A stretch of 47,284 nucleotides of DNA from JBBRTJ01 sp038244535 (GTDB lineage Bacteria; Actinomycetota; Acidimicrobiia; Acidimicrobiales; Ilumatobacteraceae). This document shows positions 23,365 to 32,804 of the stretch, in pieces. The notes beneath the pieces are model-generated. The model was not told the DNA's origin and made no database searches. It saw nothing but the letters and a program-made list of their open reading frames with translations. The position numbers and the translations under genes were made by a program. Location of the stretch: the NCBI GenBank assembly GCA_038244535.1, contig JBBRTJ010000012.1:1-47284 (forward strand), in the 5' to 3' direction. Every line of letters begins with the position of its first letter. Position 1 is the stretch's first letter.

Positions 23365-23697
23365 TTAGCGGGGGCGGGAGAGGTCGACTGGTTCGTAGCT
23401 CCACAGCTCGCTGGTCATGGCGAGATGGGCAGGAGCCGAGCCACCGGCAGCAGCGGCAGGGCCCTGGTGGCCATGGCCGAAGGCCGGCGAGGAGACCCAC
23501 GCATCGAACGCGACCTCGTCACGCCAACGGGTGACCACGAGCCACGTCGTGCGGTCGGCGTCGGTGGGCTTCAACAGCTCGAAGCCCTCGAAGCCGTCTT
23601 GGCCATCGACGGCACCGGCACGGGCGGCGAAGCGGTGGCCGAGCTCGTCACCGCTGCCGACGGGGACGGTGATGGCGTTGATCTTGATGATGGTCAT
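23365..23697 (-). CDS. MhuD-like heme-degrading monooxygenase
   Basis: A 110-residue ABM-fold protein closely resembling mycobacterial MhuD. IIKINAITVPVGSGDEL contains the Asn corresponding to MhuD Asn7, VVTRWRDEVAFDAW contains the Trp corresponding to Trp66, and SPAFGHGHQG contains a His at the position of the heme-ligating His75. MhuD opens heme to mycobilin without CO release and frees iron. ATG 23697 is chosen since GGGAG lies 6 nt upstream; GTG 23703 is an alternative. A TAGGTT box lies upstream. The C-terminal tail is longer than in MhuD. Confidence 0.82.
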   Translation of the reverse strand: MTIIKINAITVPVGSGDELGHRFAARAGAVDGQDGFEGFELLKPTDADRTTWLVVTRWRDEVAFDAWVSSPAFGHGHQGPAAAAGGSAPAHLAMTSELWSYEPVDLSRPR

Positions 23698-23721
23698 GGT
23701 CACTCCCGGGGGTCGGCCGCG

Positions 23722-23727
23722 AACCTA
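23722..23727 (-). promoter_or_regulatory. Candidate -10 box, MhuD-like gene
   Basis: TAGGTT on the minus strand, 24 nt before the ATG at 23697, with GGGAG in the leader. Confidence 0.45.
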
Positions 23728-23775
23728 GCGAGCGCGACCGGCGGCCAGGCCCCACGGGAGCATTGCGACCAGGCG

Positions 23776-23973
23776 CTACTGGCGCGAGGAGCCCATCACG
23801 TAGGTGGTGCCGCCGGCCGACGCCACCAGCATCGACACGATGACGCCGAGCGGCAGCGTGCCCCAGTACGACAGACCGGTCCCGAGGTTGCCGAGGAACA
23901 GCATCAGCAACCACGTGGCCGGGAACGTCGCAATCAAGAAGAACAACAGCGCGCCAATGATTGCCTTGATCAT
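23776..23973 (-). CDS. Small membrane protein (65 aa)
   Basis: A 65-residue protein with two hydrophobic spans (about 3-28, IIGALLFFLIATFPATWLLM, and 38-58, GTLPLGVIVSMLVASAGG) and a short tail SSRQ. GGGAGG lies about 5 nt before the ATG at 23973, a good ribosome binding site. It lies 137 nt downstream of the alcohol dehydrogenase gene and 49 nt upstream of the MhuD-like promoter. No family is recognised. Confidence 0.7.
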   Translation of the reverse strand: MIKAIIGALLFFLIATFPATWLLMLFLGNLGTGLSYWGTLPLGVIVSMLVASAGGTTYVMGSSRQ

Positions 23974-24110
23974 CGAGCCTCCCCAGAGCTGGCATCGCCC
24001 GAGCGGCGGTGCACATGGCGGACGAGCGCGTCCGACGGCGTCATGATGCCCGAGGGCGACGACCCGATCGGGGATGGTCGCGACCACCCCTCGGCCGCCG
24101 CGGTAGCGGT

Positions 24111-25223
24111 CTAGAAGGCTGCTTCGAGGATCATCCGGGCGTCGTCCTCGGTGACCGGGCGGGGGTTGGCCCGCACGACGGCGCTGCTCTGGGAGAGTCG
24201 GGCGACGGCGTCGAGATCGGCTTCCTCGACGCCGGCATCGGAGAGGCGCTCGGGCAGGCCGAGGCGGGCCACCAGGCGTTCGACGGCACCGGCCGGATCG
24301 TCCGGATCGCCGAGGGCAGCACCGATGCGGGCCAGTTCGTTCGGCACGGCGACGGCGTTGAAGCGCATGGCGTGGGGCAGCAGCAACGCGTTGGCGAGAC
24401 CGTGCGAGATGCCGGTGCGGCCCCCGAGCAGCTGCGCCAGCCCGTGGTGGACACCGGCGCCTGCGTTCATCAGGCACCGCCCGGCCAGCGCGGCACCCTC
24501 GAGCATCGCGATGCGAGCGGGAAGCGAGTCAGGTTCGTCGACCACGAGCGGGAGCACCCCGGCGATGCGAGCCAGCCCTGCCAGGGCGATCGCTTCGGCT
24601 TCTGGCGTGCGCCGCGGCGAGTACGCCGCCTCGACGCAGTGGGCCAGGGCGTTCATGCCGGTCTCGGCCGAGACCAGGGCCGGGGTGGCGAGGGTGAGGA
24701 TCGGGTCATAGACGACGGCGAGTGGGGCCGACGTCGGCCCACCAGCGGCAGCCTTGGTCCGGGTGCGCTCGTCGGTCATGCCGAAGAAGGCCGTCTGCTC
24801 GGCCCCCGAGTAGGTGGTCGGCACAGCGACGTGGGGCAGCGTCGGACGATCACGAAAGGACACGCCCGGCGTGCCCGCCTCCTGCTCGCCGAACCAGCCG
24901 ATGGCCTTGCCGAGGTCGATGCACGAGCCCCCACCGAACGACACGATCCCGTCGATCCCTTCGCGTCGCACTGCCGCCAGCGCCGATTGCACGACCGAGG
25001 TCGGCAGGTGGGGGCGGACCTCGGCCAGCGTCAGCACGCGGACCCGACCGAGCAGGCGCTCGATGCGCTGGCCGTCGGTCGACGCCAGGCGGCCGGCACT
25101 GGTGACGAGCACGACCCGGCGGCAGCCGCAATCCTTCACGACCTCAGCCAGGCGCTCGACCCCACCCTCGCCGAACATCGTGAGCTGAGCGAGCGAGGTG
25201 TGGCGCCACGAACCGGTCATCAC
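24111..25223 (-). CDS. Iron-containing alcohol dehydrogenase, maleylacetate reductase type
   Basis: A 370-residue group III alcohol dehydrogenase. The NAD(P) site is GIVSFGGGSCIDLGKAI, and the PTTYSGAE block and the metal-ligand His in GVHHGLAQLLGG and ISHGLANALLLPH match maleylacetate reductases, which complete aromatic ring degradation by reducing maleylacetate to 3-oxoadipate. The start is GTG 25223 or ATG 25220, with GAGGGG about 11 nt upstream. It follows the histidine-phosphatase gene by 14 nt and seems to end a CaiB-PIG-L-phosphatase-ADH operon; no ring-cleavage dioxygenase is nearby, so the in vivo substrate is open. Confidence 0.85.
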   Translation of the reverse strand: MMTGSWRHTSLAQLTMFGEGGVERLAEVVKDCGCRRVVLVTSAGRLASTDGQRIERLLGRVRVLTLAEVRPHLPTSVVQSALAAVRREGIDGIVSFGGGSCIDLGKAIGWFGEQEAGTPGVSFRDRPTLPHVAVPTTYSGAEQTAFFGMTDERTRTKAAAGGPTSAPLAVVYDPILTLATPALVSAETGMNALAHCVEAAYSPRRTPEAEAIALAGLARIAGVLPLVVDEPDSLPARIAMLEGAALAGRCLMNAGAGVHHGLAQLLGGRTGISHGLANALLLPHAMRFNAVAVPNELARIGAALGDPDDPAGAVERLVARLGLPERLSDAGVEEADLDAVARLSQSSAVVRANPRPVTEDDARMILEAAF

Positions 25224-25237
25224 AGCGAGTCTGCCCC

Positions 25238-25789
25238 TCAGCGGATGAGGGTGTCGGCCTCGTGGCCGCCCTCGACGAGCACGAGACGACCCTCGACCAC
25301 GTCGATCGTCGTGCGGCTGCAGTTGTCGAGGCTGCGGATCACGACCCGATCGTCGCCGGTGGCCACCCCGATGGCGGCGTTGATGGCGATGAAGTGGCTC
25401 ACCACCACCGTGTCAACCGGCAGTGCGGCCAAGGTGGCCGCCACCTGATCGCGCCACTCGCCGTAGCGCGTGGGCAGGTCGGCCCAGCACCCCTGCATGG
25501 CCCCGCGGAGCCAGGCCACCCGCGCGCCCATCGGCACGCCATCGGGCGACGGGATCTCGGCGACGGCGAGCTCGATGCGGGGCTCGACCCCCCAACGCTG
25601 CGCCAGCGGGACCGCGGTCTCGCGGGTGCGGCGTAGCGGGCTGGACACGATCGGCATCGGCCCGGCCGGTCCCACCAGCTCCGCAAGCTGTTGCGCCTGC
25701 AACTGCCCTCGATCGTCGAGCCCGGGATCGGGGTCATCGTCCCAACCACCAGTGGCGCGCCCGTGGCGCACGAGCACGAGACGGGTCAC
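25238..25789 (-). CDS. Histidine phosphatase family protein
   Basis: A 183-residue phosphoglycerate-mutase-like phosphatase. The phospho-His motif LVLVRHGRATGG is at the N-terminus (about 4-15), SSPLRRTRETA follows, and VVVSHFIAINAAIG supplies the second catalytic His. The GTG at 25789 overlaps the PIG-L gene stop by 4 nt (GTGA, 25786-25789), which sets the start; a longer frame is rejected. Substrate unknown; the coupling suggests it acts with the deacetylase product. Confidence 0.9.
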   Translation of the reverse strand: MTRLVLVRHGRATGGWDDDPDPGLDDRGQLQAQQLAELVGPAGPMPIVSSPLRRTRETAVPLAQRWGVEPRIELAVAEIPSPDGVPMGARVAWLRGAMQGCWADLPTRYGEWRDQVAATLAALPVDTVVVSHFIAINAAIGVATGDDRVVIRSLDNCSRTTIDVVEGRLVLVEGGHEADTLIR

Positions 25790-26577
25790 GACAGGCCCGC
25801 CAGCGATGACTCGTGGATGCCGGCGGGCGCGCCGACGTGCACGAACCACTCAGTGCCGAAGGACTCGGCGAAGACCTCGTCGGGCATGGTCAGAAAGAAG
25901 CTCGTGTCGGTGATCTGGCTGCGGTGGCTGGCCATCGATGCCCGCTTGACGTCGATGAAGCCACGGACGTCCACGGCGGTCGTCAGCAGTGCTTCGGGCG
26001 TTCCGAACGGGATCCCGTCGTCGGTGTCGTTCGGATCGAACTCGATCTCGGCACCAGAGGCGCGGGCCGCCGCCATGAACCGGGCGACGGCATCACTGTT
26101 CATCGTCGCCTCGTAGAGCTCGGGCGTGGCCGCGAGCTTCGCGGCGCGATGACCGACGTGGTGGACCTTGATGTGGTCGGGATGGCCGTAGCCCCCGTGC
26201 CAGTCGTAGGTGACCAGCACGTCGGCCGCCTCGGCGCGCAGCAGATCGGCCAGGTGTGCGGCTGCGTCGTCGAGATCGGCCTGGTGGAACGAATCGTCGA
26301 CACCGTTCTGCTCCCACCCGGTCATGCCCGAGTCGTGGTAGCCGAGCCACGCGAGGCGGTCCACGCCCAACAGAGCCGCACTCTGCTCGGTCTCGCGGCG
26401 GCGCCGATCGGCGAGCGACTCGCCCTCAGCCAGATCGGCGGGCACCTCTCCGTGGCGACCATCGGTGGCCACGACGAGCACGGTTCGATGCCCGGCCGCG
26501 GCGAGCTTGGCGATCGTGCCGCCGGTGGTGATCGACTCGTCGTCGGGATGGGCGTGGAGGAACACGACGGTGGCCAT
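25786..26577 (-). CDS. PIG-L family N-acetylglucosamine-type deacetylase (MshB/Mca-like)
   Basis: A 263-residue zinc deacetylase of the LmbE/PIG-L family. The zinc motif FLHAHPDDES is at residues 6-15 (His10, Asp13) and the third ligand is in YGHPDHIKVHH (about 130-140). The family includes MshB, which deacetylates GlcNAc-inositol in mycothiol synthesis, and Mca, which cleaves mycothiol S-conjugates; the length and the EQNGVDDSFHQ segment fit this group, but which activity cannot be settled. It starts 5 nt after the CaiB stop and overlaps the histidine-phosphatase gene. Confidence 0.88.
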   Translation of the reverse strand: MATVVFLHAHPDDESITTGGTIAKLAAAGHRTVLVVATDGRHGEVPADLAEGESLADRRRRETEQSAALLGVDRLAWLGYHDSGMTGWEQNGVDDSFHQADLDDAAAHLADLLRAEAADVLVTYDWHGGYGHPDHIKVHHVGHRAAKLAATPELYEATMNSDAVARFMAAARASGAEIEFDPNDTDDGIPFGTPEALLTTAVDVRGFIDVKRASMASHRSQITDTSFFLTMPDEVFAESFGTEWFVHVGAPAGIHESSLAGLS

Positions 26578-26582
26578 GACAG

Positions 26583-27734
26583 CTACTTCACGGCTCCGGC
26601 GGCCACGAAGCCATCAACCACGGCGGGATCGACACCCCAGTCGACGAGCACCTCGCGGCTGTGCTGGCCAGGGTGGGCAGGGGGCCGTTGCACCGAAGGC
26701 TCGGTGCGGCTGAAGCGGGGGGCGGGAGCGGGCTGCACGATGCCGTCGAGCTCGATGAAGGTCTTGCGGGCGACGTTGTGAGGGTGGGCGGCCGACTCGC
26801 TCATGGTGAGGACCGGGGCGAAGCAGACGTCGGTGTGCTCCATCAGCGCGGACCACTCGTCGCGGGTCTTGGTGTGGAACACGCGCTCGAGGCGGCCCTT
26901 GAGGACCGGCCAGAGGTTGCGATCCATCTGGTGCGCGAACTCGGGGTCGTCGGAGAGTCCGGTGATGCGCAGCAGCTCGGCGTAGAACTGCGGCTCGATC
27001 GAGCCGAGCGAGATGTACTTGCCGTCGGCGCAGCGGTACACGTCGTAGAAGTGCGCGCCGGTGTCGAGCAGGTTGGCGCCGCGGTGGTCCTCGTCGAAGA
27101 AGCCGTTGGCCTTCATCGAGTGGAACATCGTCATGAGGATCGCGGCGCCGTCGACCATGGCCGCATCGACGACCTGGCCCTGGCCACTGGTGCGGGCCTC
27201 GAGCAGACCGCAGACCATGCCGAACGCGAGGAGCATGCCGCCGCCGCCGAAGTCGCCCACGAGGTTGAGCGGGGGCACCGGCGCCTCGCCGTGGCGACCG
27301 ATGTGAGCCAGCGTGCCCGACAGCGCGATGTAGTTGATGTCGTGACCGCTCCACGGCGCGTACGGCCCGTCTTGCCCCCACCCCGTCATCCGACCGAACA
27401 CCAGCTTGGGGTTGCGGGCCAGGCACACGTCGGGTCCGACGCCGAGGCGCTCCATGACCCCGGGGCGGAAGCCCTCGATGAGGCCGTCGGCGTGCTCGAC
27501 GAGGGCCAGCAGCGCCTCGGCGCCCTCGGGGTGCTTGAGGTCGAGACCCAGCGAGCGCCGGCCTCGCGACGAGACGTCACGGCTCGGGGTGTCCGGCATG
27601 GCGTCGCGCACGGACTGGGCGCGGTCGACGCGCACGACATCGGCCCCCATGTCGGCGAGCATCATGGCGCAGAAGGGGCCGGGCCCGATGCCGGCCACTT
27701 CGATGATCCGCAGTCCGTGCAGCGGTCCGGGCAT
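26583..27734 (-). CDS. CaiB/BaiF family, alpha-methylacyl-CoA racemase-like
   Basis: A 383-residue class III CoA-transferase-fold enzyme. The catalytic pair expected of alpha-methylacyl-CoA racemases is present with the right spacing: His131 in SGHDINYIALSG and Asp161 in NLVGDFGGGG (His126/Asp156 in the mycobacterial MCR). It would invert the 2-methyl centre of branched acyl-CoAs. AGGGGGAT lies just before the ATG at 27734, supporting this start over an upstream frame. It opens the operon with the PIG-L, phosphatase and dehydrogenase genes. Confidence 0.92.
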   Translation of the reverse strand: MPGPLHGLRIIEVAGIGPGPFCAMMLADMGADVVRVDRAQSVRDAMPDTPSRDVSSRGRRSLGLDLKHPEGAEALLALVEHADGLIEGFRPGVMERLGVGPDVCLARNPKLVFGRMTGWGQDGPYAPWSGHDINYIALSGTLAHIGRHGEAPVPPLNLVGDFGGGGMLLAFGMVCGLLEARTSGQGQVVDAAMVDGAAILMTMFHSMKANGFFDEDHRGANLLDTGAHFYDVYRCADGKYISLGSIEPQFYAELLRITGLSDDPEFAHQMDRNLWPVLKGRLERVFHTKTRDEWSALMEHTDVCFAPVLTMSESAAHPHNVARKTFIELDGIVQPAPAPRFSRTEPSVQRPPAHPGQHSREVLVDWGVDPAVVDGFVAAGAVK

Positions 27735-27775
27735 GGTGGATCCCCCTGGGGTCGTTCGATCGACGTGAGCGGCTG

Positions 27776-27781
27776 AGCGTA
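27776..27781 (-). promoter_or_regulatory. Candidate -10 box, CaiB operon
   Basis: TACGCT on the minus strand about 41 nt before the ATG at 27734; the leader contains the AGGGGG ribosome binding site. Confidence 0.4.
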
Positions 27782-27819
27782 CCGAGGGTCCGCCCGCCAG
27801 GGCCAAGGGTGGTCCGGCG

Positions 27820-28704
27820 TCAGCCGATGGCGTGCTTGGTGTGGCTGATCAGCACGTCGACGATGAACGGCCACAGCGGTTCGGGGAGGTCGTGGCCCAT
27901 GTCGTTGAGCATCACCAGGTTGGCACCAGCGATGAGCTCGGCGGTGCGCTCGCCCCCGGACTTGGTGATGAGCGCGTCGGCCCGGCCGTGGATCACGAGC
28001 GTCGGGACGCTCAGGGAGGCGAGCGCAGCACTGCGGTCGCCTGAGGCGACGATGGCTCCGAGCTGGCGGGACGCCCCCTCGGGGTAGAACGACCGATCGA
28101 AGCTGGCCGTGGCCCGCGCACGGGCTTGCACCTCGTCGTAGTAGCGGGGACTCGAGAAGATCTTGCCCGTGTCCACGGACTGGTTGATGTAGAGGTCCCG
28201 CTCGTCGGGCGGTGGCGCCAGCAGCGCCACCATCGCCTCTGGTGTCGCCGACCCGTAGGCGGGGTCACCAACCGTCGACATGATCGAGGTGAGGGTGAGC
28301 ACCCGATCGGGGTGGTCGATCGCCATGGTCTGCACGATCATCCCGCCCATCGACGCGCCGACGATGTGGGCCTTGTCGATCCCGAGTTCGTCGAGGACGG
28401 CCATGGCGTCGCCGCCCATGTCGGACAGCGTGTACGGCACCGGAGGGATCGGCTGGCCGGTCATCGCCGCGCCCATCACTGCTCCGACGTCGACCAGGAC
28501 GCCGTCGAGCTTCGTGGACAGGCCGCAGTCGCGGTTGTCGAAGCGGATGACGAAGCGACCCCGGTCGGCGAGGAGCCGGCAGAACGCGTCGTCCCAGCTC
28601 GTCATCTGGGCGGTGATGCCCATCACCAGGAGCAGGGCAGGGTCGGAGGGATCACCGAAGGTGTCGTACTCGAGCTCGATCCCGTTGTTGTCGGCGCGCG
28701 GCAT
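27820..28704 (-). CDS. Alpha/beta hydrolase
   Basis: A 294-residue alpha/beta-hydrolase-fold enzyme. The nucleophile elbow is GASMGG (about residues 115-120), the oxyanion region is LLLVMGITAQM, the acid is in VIHGRADALIT and the His is in LNDMGHDLPEP. It resembles actinobacterial TAP-like or 3-oxoadipate enol-lactonase-like hydrolases; the substrate is unknown. It lies 31 nt downstream of the ABC ATPase gene and may be part of that transcript, but a weak AACACT box 6 nt before the ATG would allow its own leaderless message. Confidence 0.88.
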   Translation of the reverse strand: MPRADNNGIELEYDTFGDPSDPALLLVMGITAQMTSWDDAFCRLLADRGRFVIRFDNRDCGLSTKLDGVLVDVGAVMGAAMTGQPIPPVPYTLSDMGGDAMAVLDELGIDKAHIVGASMGGMIVQTMAIDHPDRVLTLTSIMSTVGDPAYGSATPEAMVALLAPPPDERDLYINQSVDTGKIFSSPRYYDEVQARARATASFDRSFYPEGASRQLGAIVASGDRSAALASLSVPTLVIHGRADALITKSGGERTAELIAGANLVMLNDMGHDLPEPLWPFIVDVLISHTKHAIG

Positions 28705-28735
28705 GGGAGGAGTGTTGACGGCGGGCGCCGCGGCG

Positions 28736-29773
28736 TCAACCTGAGGTGTCGGCTACCGGGGGCGCCCACCCCGGTACGAACGTGTCGGCCCCTGCGGCGG
28801 GCGAGAGCAGCTCGGACAGGGGCCGGTCGCCCAGCAAGGCACGGAACGCGCCGACCGAGTACCCCGTGACCGTGGACTCGGTTCGAGCACGCGCGGTGGC
28901 CGAGCGCGGGAGGCGAAACAGCGGGCCCATCTCGCCGAAGTACTCGCCCGCGACCTTGGAGACGAGGTGGGTCTCGACGCCACCTGACCCGTGGCGGACG
29001 ATGTCGAGCGTGCCCGAGTCGACGACGTAGATGAGGTCGCCCCGATCCCCTTCCCGGAACAGCGTCTCGCCCGCAACCAGCGTGACCGAGACGGGGGCTG
29101 CGGCCGTAGGCGGAGCGCCGTGCGGCATGAGCTCGACCACCTGCGATGCCAGCGGGAGGAGCCGGTCGTCGTGGGTGGCGACGACGACGACGCGCCCGCC
29201 GTCGGTCAGCCCGGCCAGGATCCGCAGCACCGACTCGACCTGCACGTAGTCGAGGTGGGCCGTGGGCTCGTCGGCCACCACCAGCGGAGGATCGTTGGCG
29301 AGCGCCCGGGCGATGGCCACGCGCTGCTGCTGCCCACCGCTGAGGTTGCCCGGCCGATGATGGGCCCGGTCGGACATGCCGACCCGTTCCAGCAGCTCGG
29401 CCGCCCTGATCTTGGCGGCGTGGGCGCTGGCCCCCGCGGTGCGAACGGGCACGGCCACGTTGGCCATCGCGTCGAGGCTGGGCACCAGGTTGAAGGCCTG
29501 GAAGACCACACCGACCCCGGAGCGACGGTACGCCGTGAGCGCGCTGCCCTTCAGAGCGGTGATCTCGGTCGGGCCGAACGTGATGCGGCCCTTGGCCGGG
29601 GTGAGCAGTCCGGCGAGGCAGCTCAAGAGCGTGGTCTTGCCGCACCCCGACGGTCCGAGCAGCAGCACGAGCGACCCGGGCTCGGCGCGCAGGTTCAGGC
29701 CGTCGATGGGGCGCACCGTGTAGCCCGCCCGCTGGTACTCGATGGTGAGGTCGTCGATCACCAGTTGGTGCAT
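28736..29773 (-). CDS. ABC transporter ATPase fused to a cyclic-nucleotide-binding domain
   Basis: A 345-residue MacB/LolD-type ATPase with Walker A GPSGCGKTT (residues 40-48), Q-loop Q92, signature LSGGQQQ (144-150), Walker B LVVADEP (164-170) and the H-loop His201. Residues about 228-320 form a second domain of CAP_ED type: GETLFREGDRGDLIYVVDSG and the phosphate-binding-cassette segment FGEMGPLFRLPRSATARA (279-296). The usual ABC ATPase ends near residue 225. The ATG at 29773 overlaps the permease stop (TGATG). A ligand-gated exporter is inferred; the tail VADTSG follows. Confidence 0.9.
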   Translation of the reverse strand: MHQLVIDDLTIEYQRAGYTVRPIDGLNLRAEPGSLVLLLGPSGCGKTTLLSCLAGLLTPAKGRITFGPTEITALKGSALTAYRRSGVGVVFQAFNLVPSLDAMANVAVPVRTAGASAHAAKIRAAELLERVGMSDRAHHRPGNLSGGQQQRVAIARALANDPPLVVADEPTAHLDYVQVESVLRILAGLTDGGRVVVVATHDDRLLPLASQVVELMPHGAPPTAAAPVSVTLVAGETLFREGDRGDLIYVVDSGTLDIVRHGSGGVETHLVSKVAGEYFGEMGPLFRLPRSATARARTESTVTGYSVGAFRALLGDRPLSELLSPAAGADTFVPGWAPPVADTSG

Positions 29774-30831
29774 CAGGGGCCTCCGAAGGCGAGGGCGGGA
29801 TCGACCTTGGCGCTGCGCCGGAGTCCACCCAGGCTCGCGACCAGTCCGATCACCACGGCGAGCACCGGCATGAGCAGGGCCGAGCGCCGCGGGATGGTGA
29901 CCGGTAGCGGGAACAGCGGGGCCAGGAGCGCGGCGATGATCAACGCCAGCAGCGAGGCGGCGAGGGCGATGATGATCGACTGCACCGCGAGCCCGGCCCC
30001 GATGCTGGCGTTGGAGGATCCCGTCGCCTTGAACACGGCGAAGTCGCGTTGGCGCTCGAGGGCCGACAGGTAGATGACGGACGCCACGATGCAGGCGGCG
30101 ACGATCCACAGCAGGACCGTCACGAAGCTGATCGCCTGCTTGGCCCCGACGATCGGGCGCATCAGGTCGGCCTTCGTCTGGGACACGTCGTTGGCGCGCA
30201 CGCCCTCCGGGAGCCCGGTCGGCGATCCGGTCACGGCGATGGTGGTGACGGCCGGCTCGCCGTAGAAGACCATGTTCTGGGCATCGGTGAGCATGACGAA
30301 CACGTTCGGCGTGCCCGCGAACAGCGTGCCGCCCGAGATCGTGCCGACGACGGTGAGCTCTTGACCGCTGATGACGATCGTGCTGCCAATCGGGACACCT
30401 GCCTGGTCGCTGACCACTGCCTCGCCAGTGCCCTTGAGCGAGCGGCCCTTGCTCACCTTTGGCGCTCCCGGCTTGCCCGCCTCGGCCCCGAAGAGGTTGA
30501 TCTCTGCCCTGGCGCCACGGGCGGTGCGGAAGTCGGAGCGGGTGAACAGCATCCCACCGGCCGCCGTGACGCCGGGGCTGGAGCGCACCTGCTCGATCAC
30601 GCTGCTCGACAAGAGCTCAGGTCCGTTGAAGGGCCCCAGAGCGTCGGTGGTCGTGACCCAAGCATCGGCCCGCATCGAGGTGAGCGTGGCCGACGCCTCG
30701 TTGCCGAAGCTGTCGGAGAGGCCGGACAGCAACAGGCTAATGGCGAACACCAGCGCGGTCGCCAGCACGGCGACGATCACTCGACGGCGCCGCCACTGCA
30801 AGTCGCGGAGCGCCGCCATGATCATCACCAT
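29773..30831 (-). CDS. FtsX-like ABC transporter permease
   Basis: A 352-residue permease: TM1 (about 18-38), a large extracytoplasmic domain (about 45-240, MacB-PCD type), and three C-terminal spans (about 250-275, 295-325 and 330-348) with the FtsX signature block SALERQRDFAVFKATGSSN. It partners the ATPase-cNMP fusion encoded directly downstream with a TGATG overlap. Such pairs export lipids, peptides or act mechanically. The ATG at 30831 lies 7 nt after a TAGGTT box, supporting a leaderless message and this start over ATGs at 30825 and 30819. Confidence 0.9.
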   Translation of the reverse strand: MVMIMAALRDLQWRRRRVIVAVLATALVFAISLLLSGLSDSFGNEASATLTSMRADAWVTTTDALGPFNGPELLSSSVIEQVRSSPGVTAAGGMLFTRSDFRTARGARAEINLFGAEAGKPGAPKVSKGRSLKGTGEAVVSDQAGVPIGSTIVISGQELTVVGTISGGTLFAGTPNVFVMLTDAQNMVFYGEPAVTTIAVTGSPTGLPEGVRANDVSQTKADLMRPIVGAKQAISFVTVLLWIVAACIVASVIYLSALERQRDFAVFKATGSSNASIGAGLAVQSIIIALAASLLALIIAALLAPLFPLPVTIPRRSALLMPVLAVVIGLVASLGGLRRSAKVDPALAFGGP

Positions 30832-30838
30832 GCGACCG

Positions 30839-30844
30839 AACCTA
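30839..30844 (-). promoter_or_regulatory. Candidate -10 box, leaderless ABC permease
   Basis: TAGGTT on the minus strand ends 7 nt before the ATG at 30831. Confidence 0.5.
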
Positions 30845-30855
30845 GTGGTGCGGCT

Positions 30856-30861
30856 TAGGGT
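30856..30861 (+). promoter_or_regulatory. Candidate -10 box, leaderless LLM gene
   Basis: TAGGGT ends 6 nt before the ATG at 30868; it is divergent from, and only 12 bp away from, the ABC permease box. Confidence 0.55.
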
Positions 30862-30867
30862 GCGCCG

Positions 30868-31767
30868 ATGACCGTGTTCGGAGTCCATGCCGGGTTGCAG
30901 CACTGCTCGATGGACGAGCTCCGCGGCGTGTGGCGCAAGGTCGAGGACCTCGGCTTCGGATGGATCTCGATCTGGGACCACTTCTACGCCGCCACCTTCA
31001 AGGCCGACGACGCCATGTGCCACGAGGCCGTGGCGACGCACGCCGCCTTGGCCTGCGACACCTCGACGGTGCGCTGCGGGTCGCTCGTGTACTCGGTCGG
31101 CTACCGCCACCCCGCGGTGCTGGCCAAGGCGATCTGCGCCATCGACCACCTGTCCGGCGGTCGCGCCGACCTGGGCCTCGGGGCCGGTTGGGCGCAGGTC
31201 GAGTACGACGCATATGGCATCCCGTTCCCTGCGCTCGGCACCCGCATGGACCAGCTCGAAGAGGCCATCCAGTGCGTGCGGGGCCTGCTGCACAACGAAA
31301 CCACCACGTTCGAGGGCCAGTGGTTCCAGCTCCATGAGGCCCGCTGCGAACCGCGCCCGGTCCAGGCCAAGCTCCCGATCTGGGTGGGCGGCGGTGGCGA
31401 GAAACGGACGTTGTCGATCGCGGCCAAGTACGCCGACGGCTGGAACGTGCCCTTCGTCGACCCGGCCACCTTCACCCGCAAGCGCGACATCCTGCACGAG
31501 CACTGTGCCCGCGTCGGGCGCGATCCAGCCGAGATCCGCATCGCCGTCAACGTGGGGCTGGCCTGGACCGAGGAGAGCCTCGTGGCCCAGTTCGGCAACC
31601 TCGCTCCGGCCGTGCGCCCAGGGGTGCTCGGGGGCAGTCCGGCCGAGGTCGTCGATCGCATCGGCCAGTACGTCGAGGCCGGTGCCGACCAGGTGAACCT
31701 CGCCCTTCGGGCCCCGTTCGACCTCGCTTCGGTCGAGCAGTTCGCCGCCGCGCTGTCGCTCCACTGA
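30868..31767 (+). CDS. LLM-class F420-dependent oxidoreductase
   Basis: A 299-residue luciferase-like TIM-barrel oxidoreductase. FGWISIWDHFY, LAKAICAIDHLSGGR, LGLGAGWAQVEYDAYG and LPIWVGGGGEKRT are the classical F420/LLM blocks. It most likely uses F420 to oxidise or reduce an unknown substrate. ATG 30868 fits a leaderless message. The galactokinase gene follows after 10 nt, so the pair is one operon, although no functional link is known. Confidence 0.92.
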   Translation: MTVFGVHAGLQHCSMDELRGVWRKVEDLGFGWISIWDHFYAATFKADDAMCHEAVATHAALACDTSTVRCGSLVYSVGYRHPAVLAKAICAIDHLSGGRADLGLGAGWAQVEYDAYGIPFPALGTRMDQLEEAIQCVRGLLHNETTTFEGQWFQLHEARCEPRPVQAKLPIWVGGGGEKRTLSIAAKYADGWNVPFVDPATFTRKRDILHEHCARVGRDPAEIRIAVNVGLAWTEESLVAQFGNLAPAVRPGVLGGSPAEVVDRIGQYVEAGADQVNLALRAPFDLASVEQFAAALSLH

Positions 31768-31777
31768 GGGCCGCTCG

Positions 31778-32794
<1,017 letters not shown>

Positions 32795-32804
32795 GCCGGC
32801 GTGC

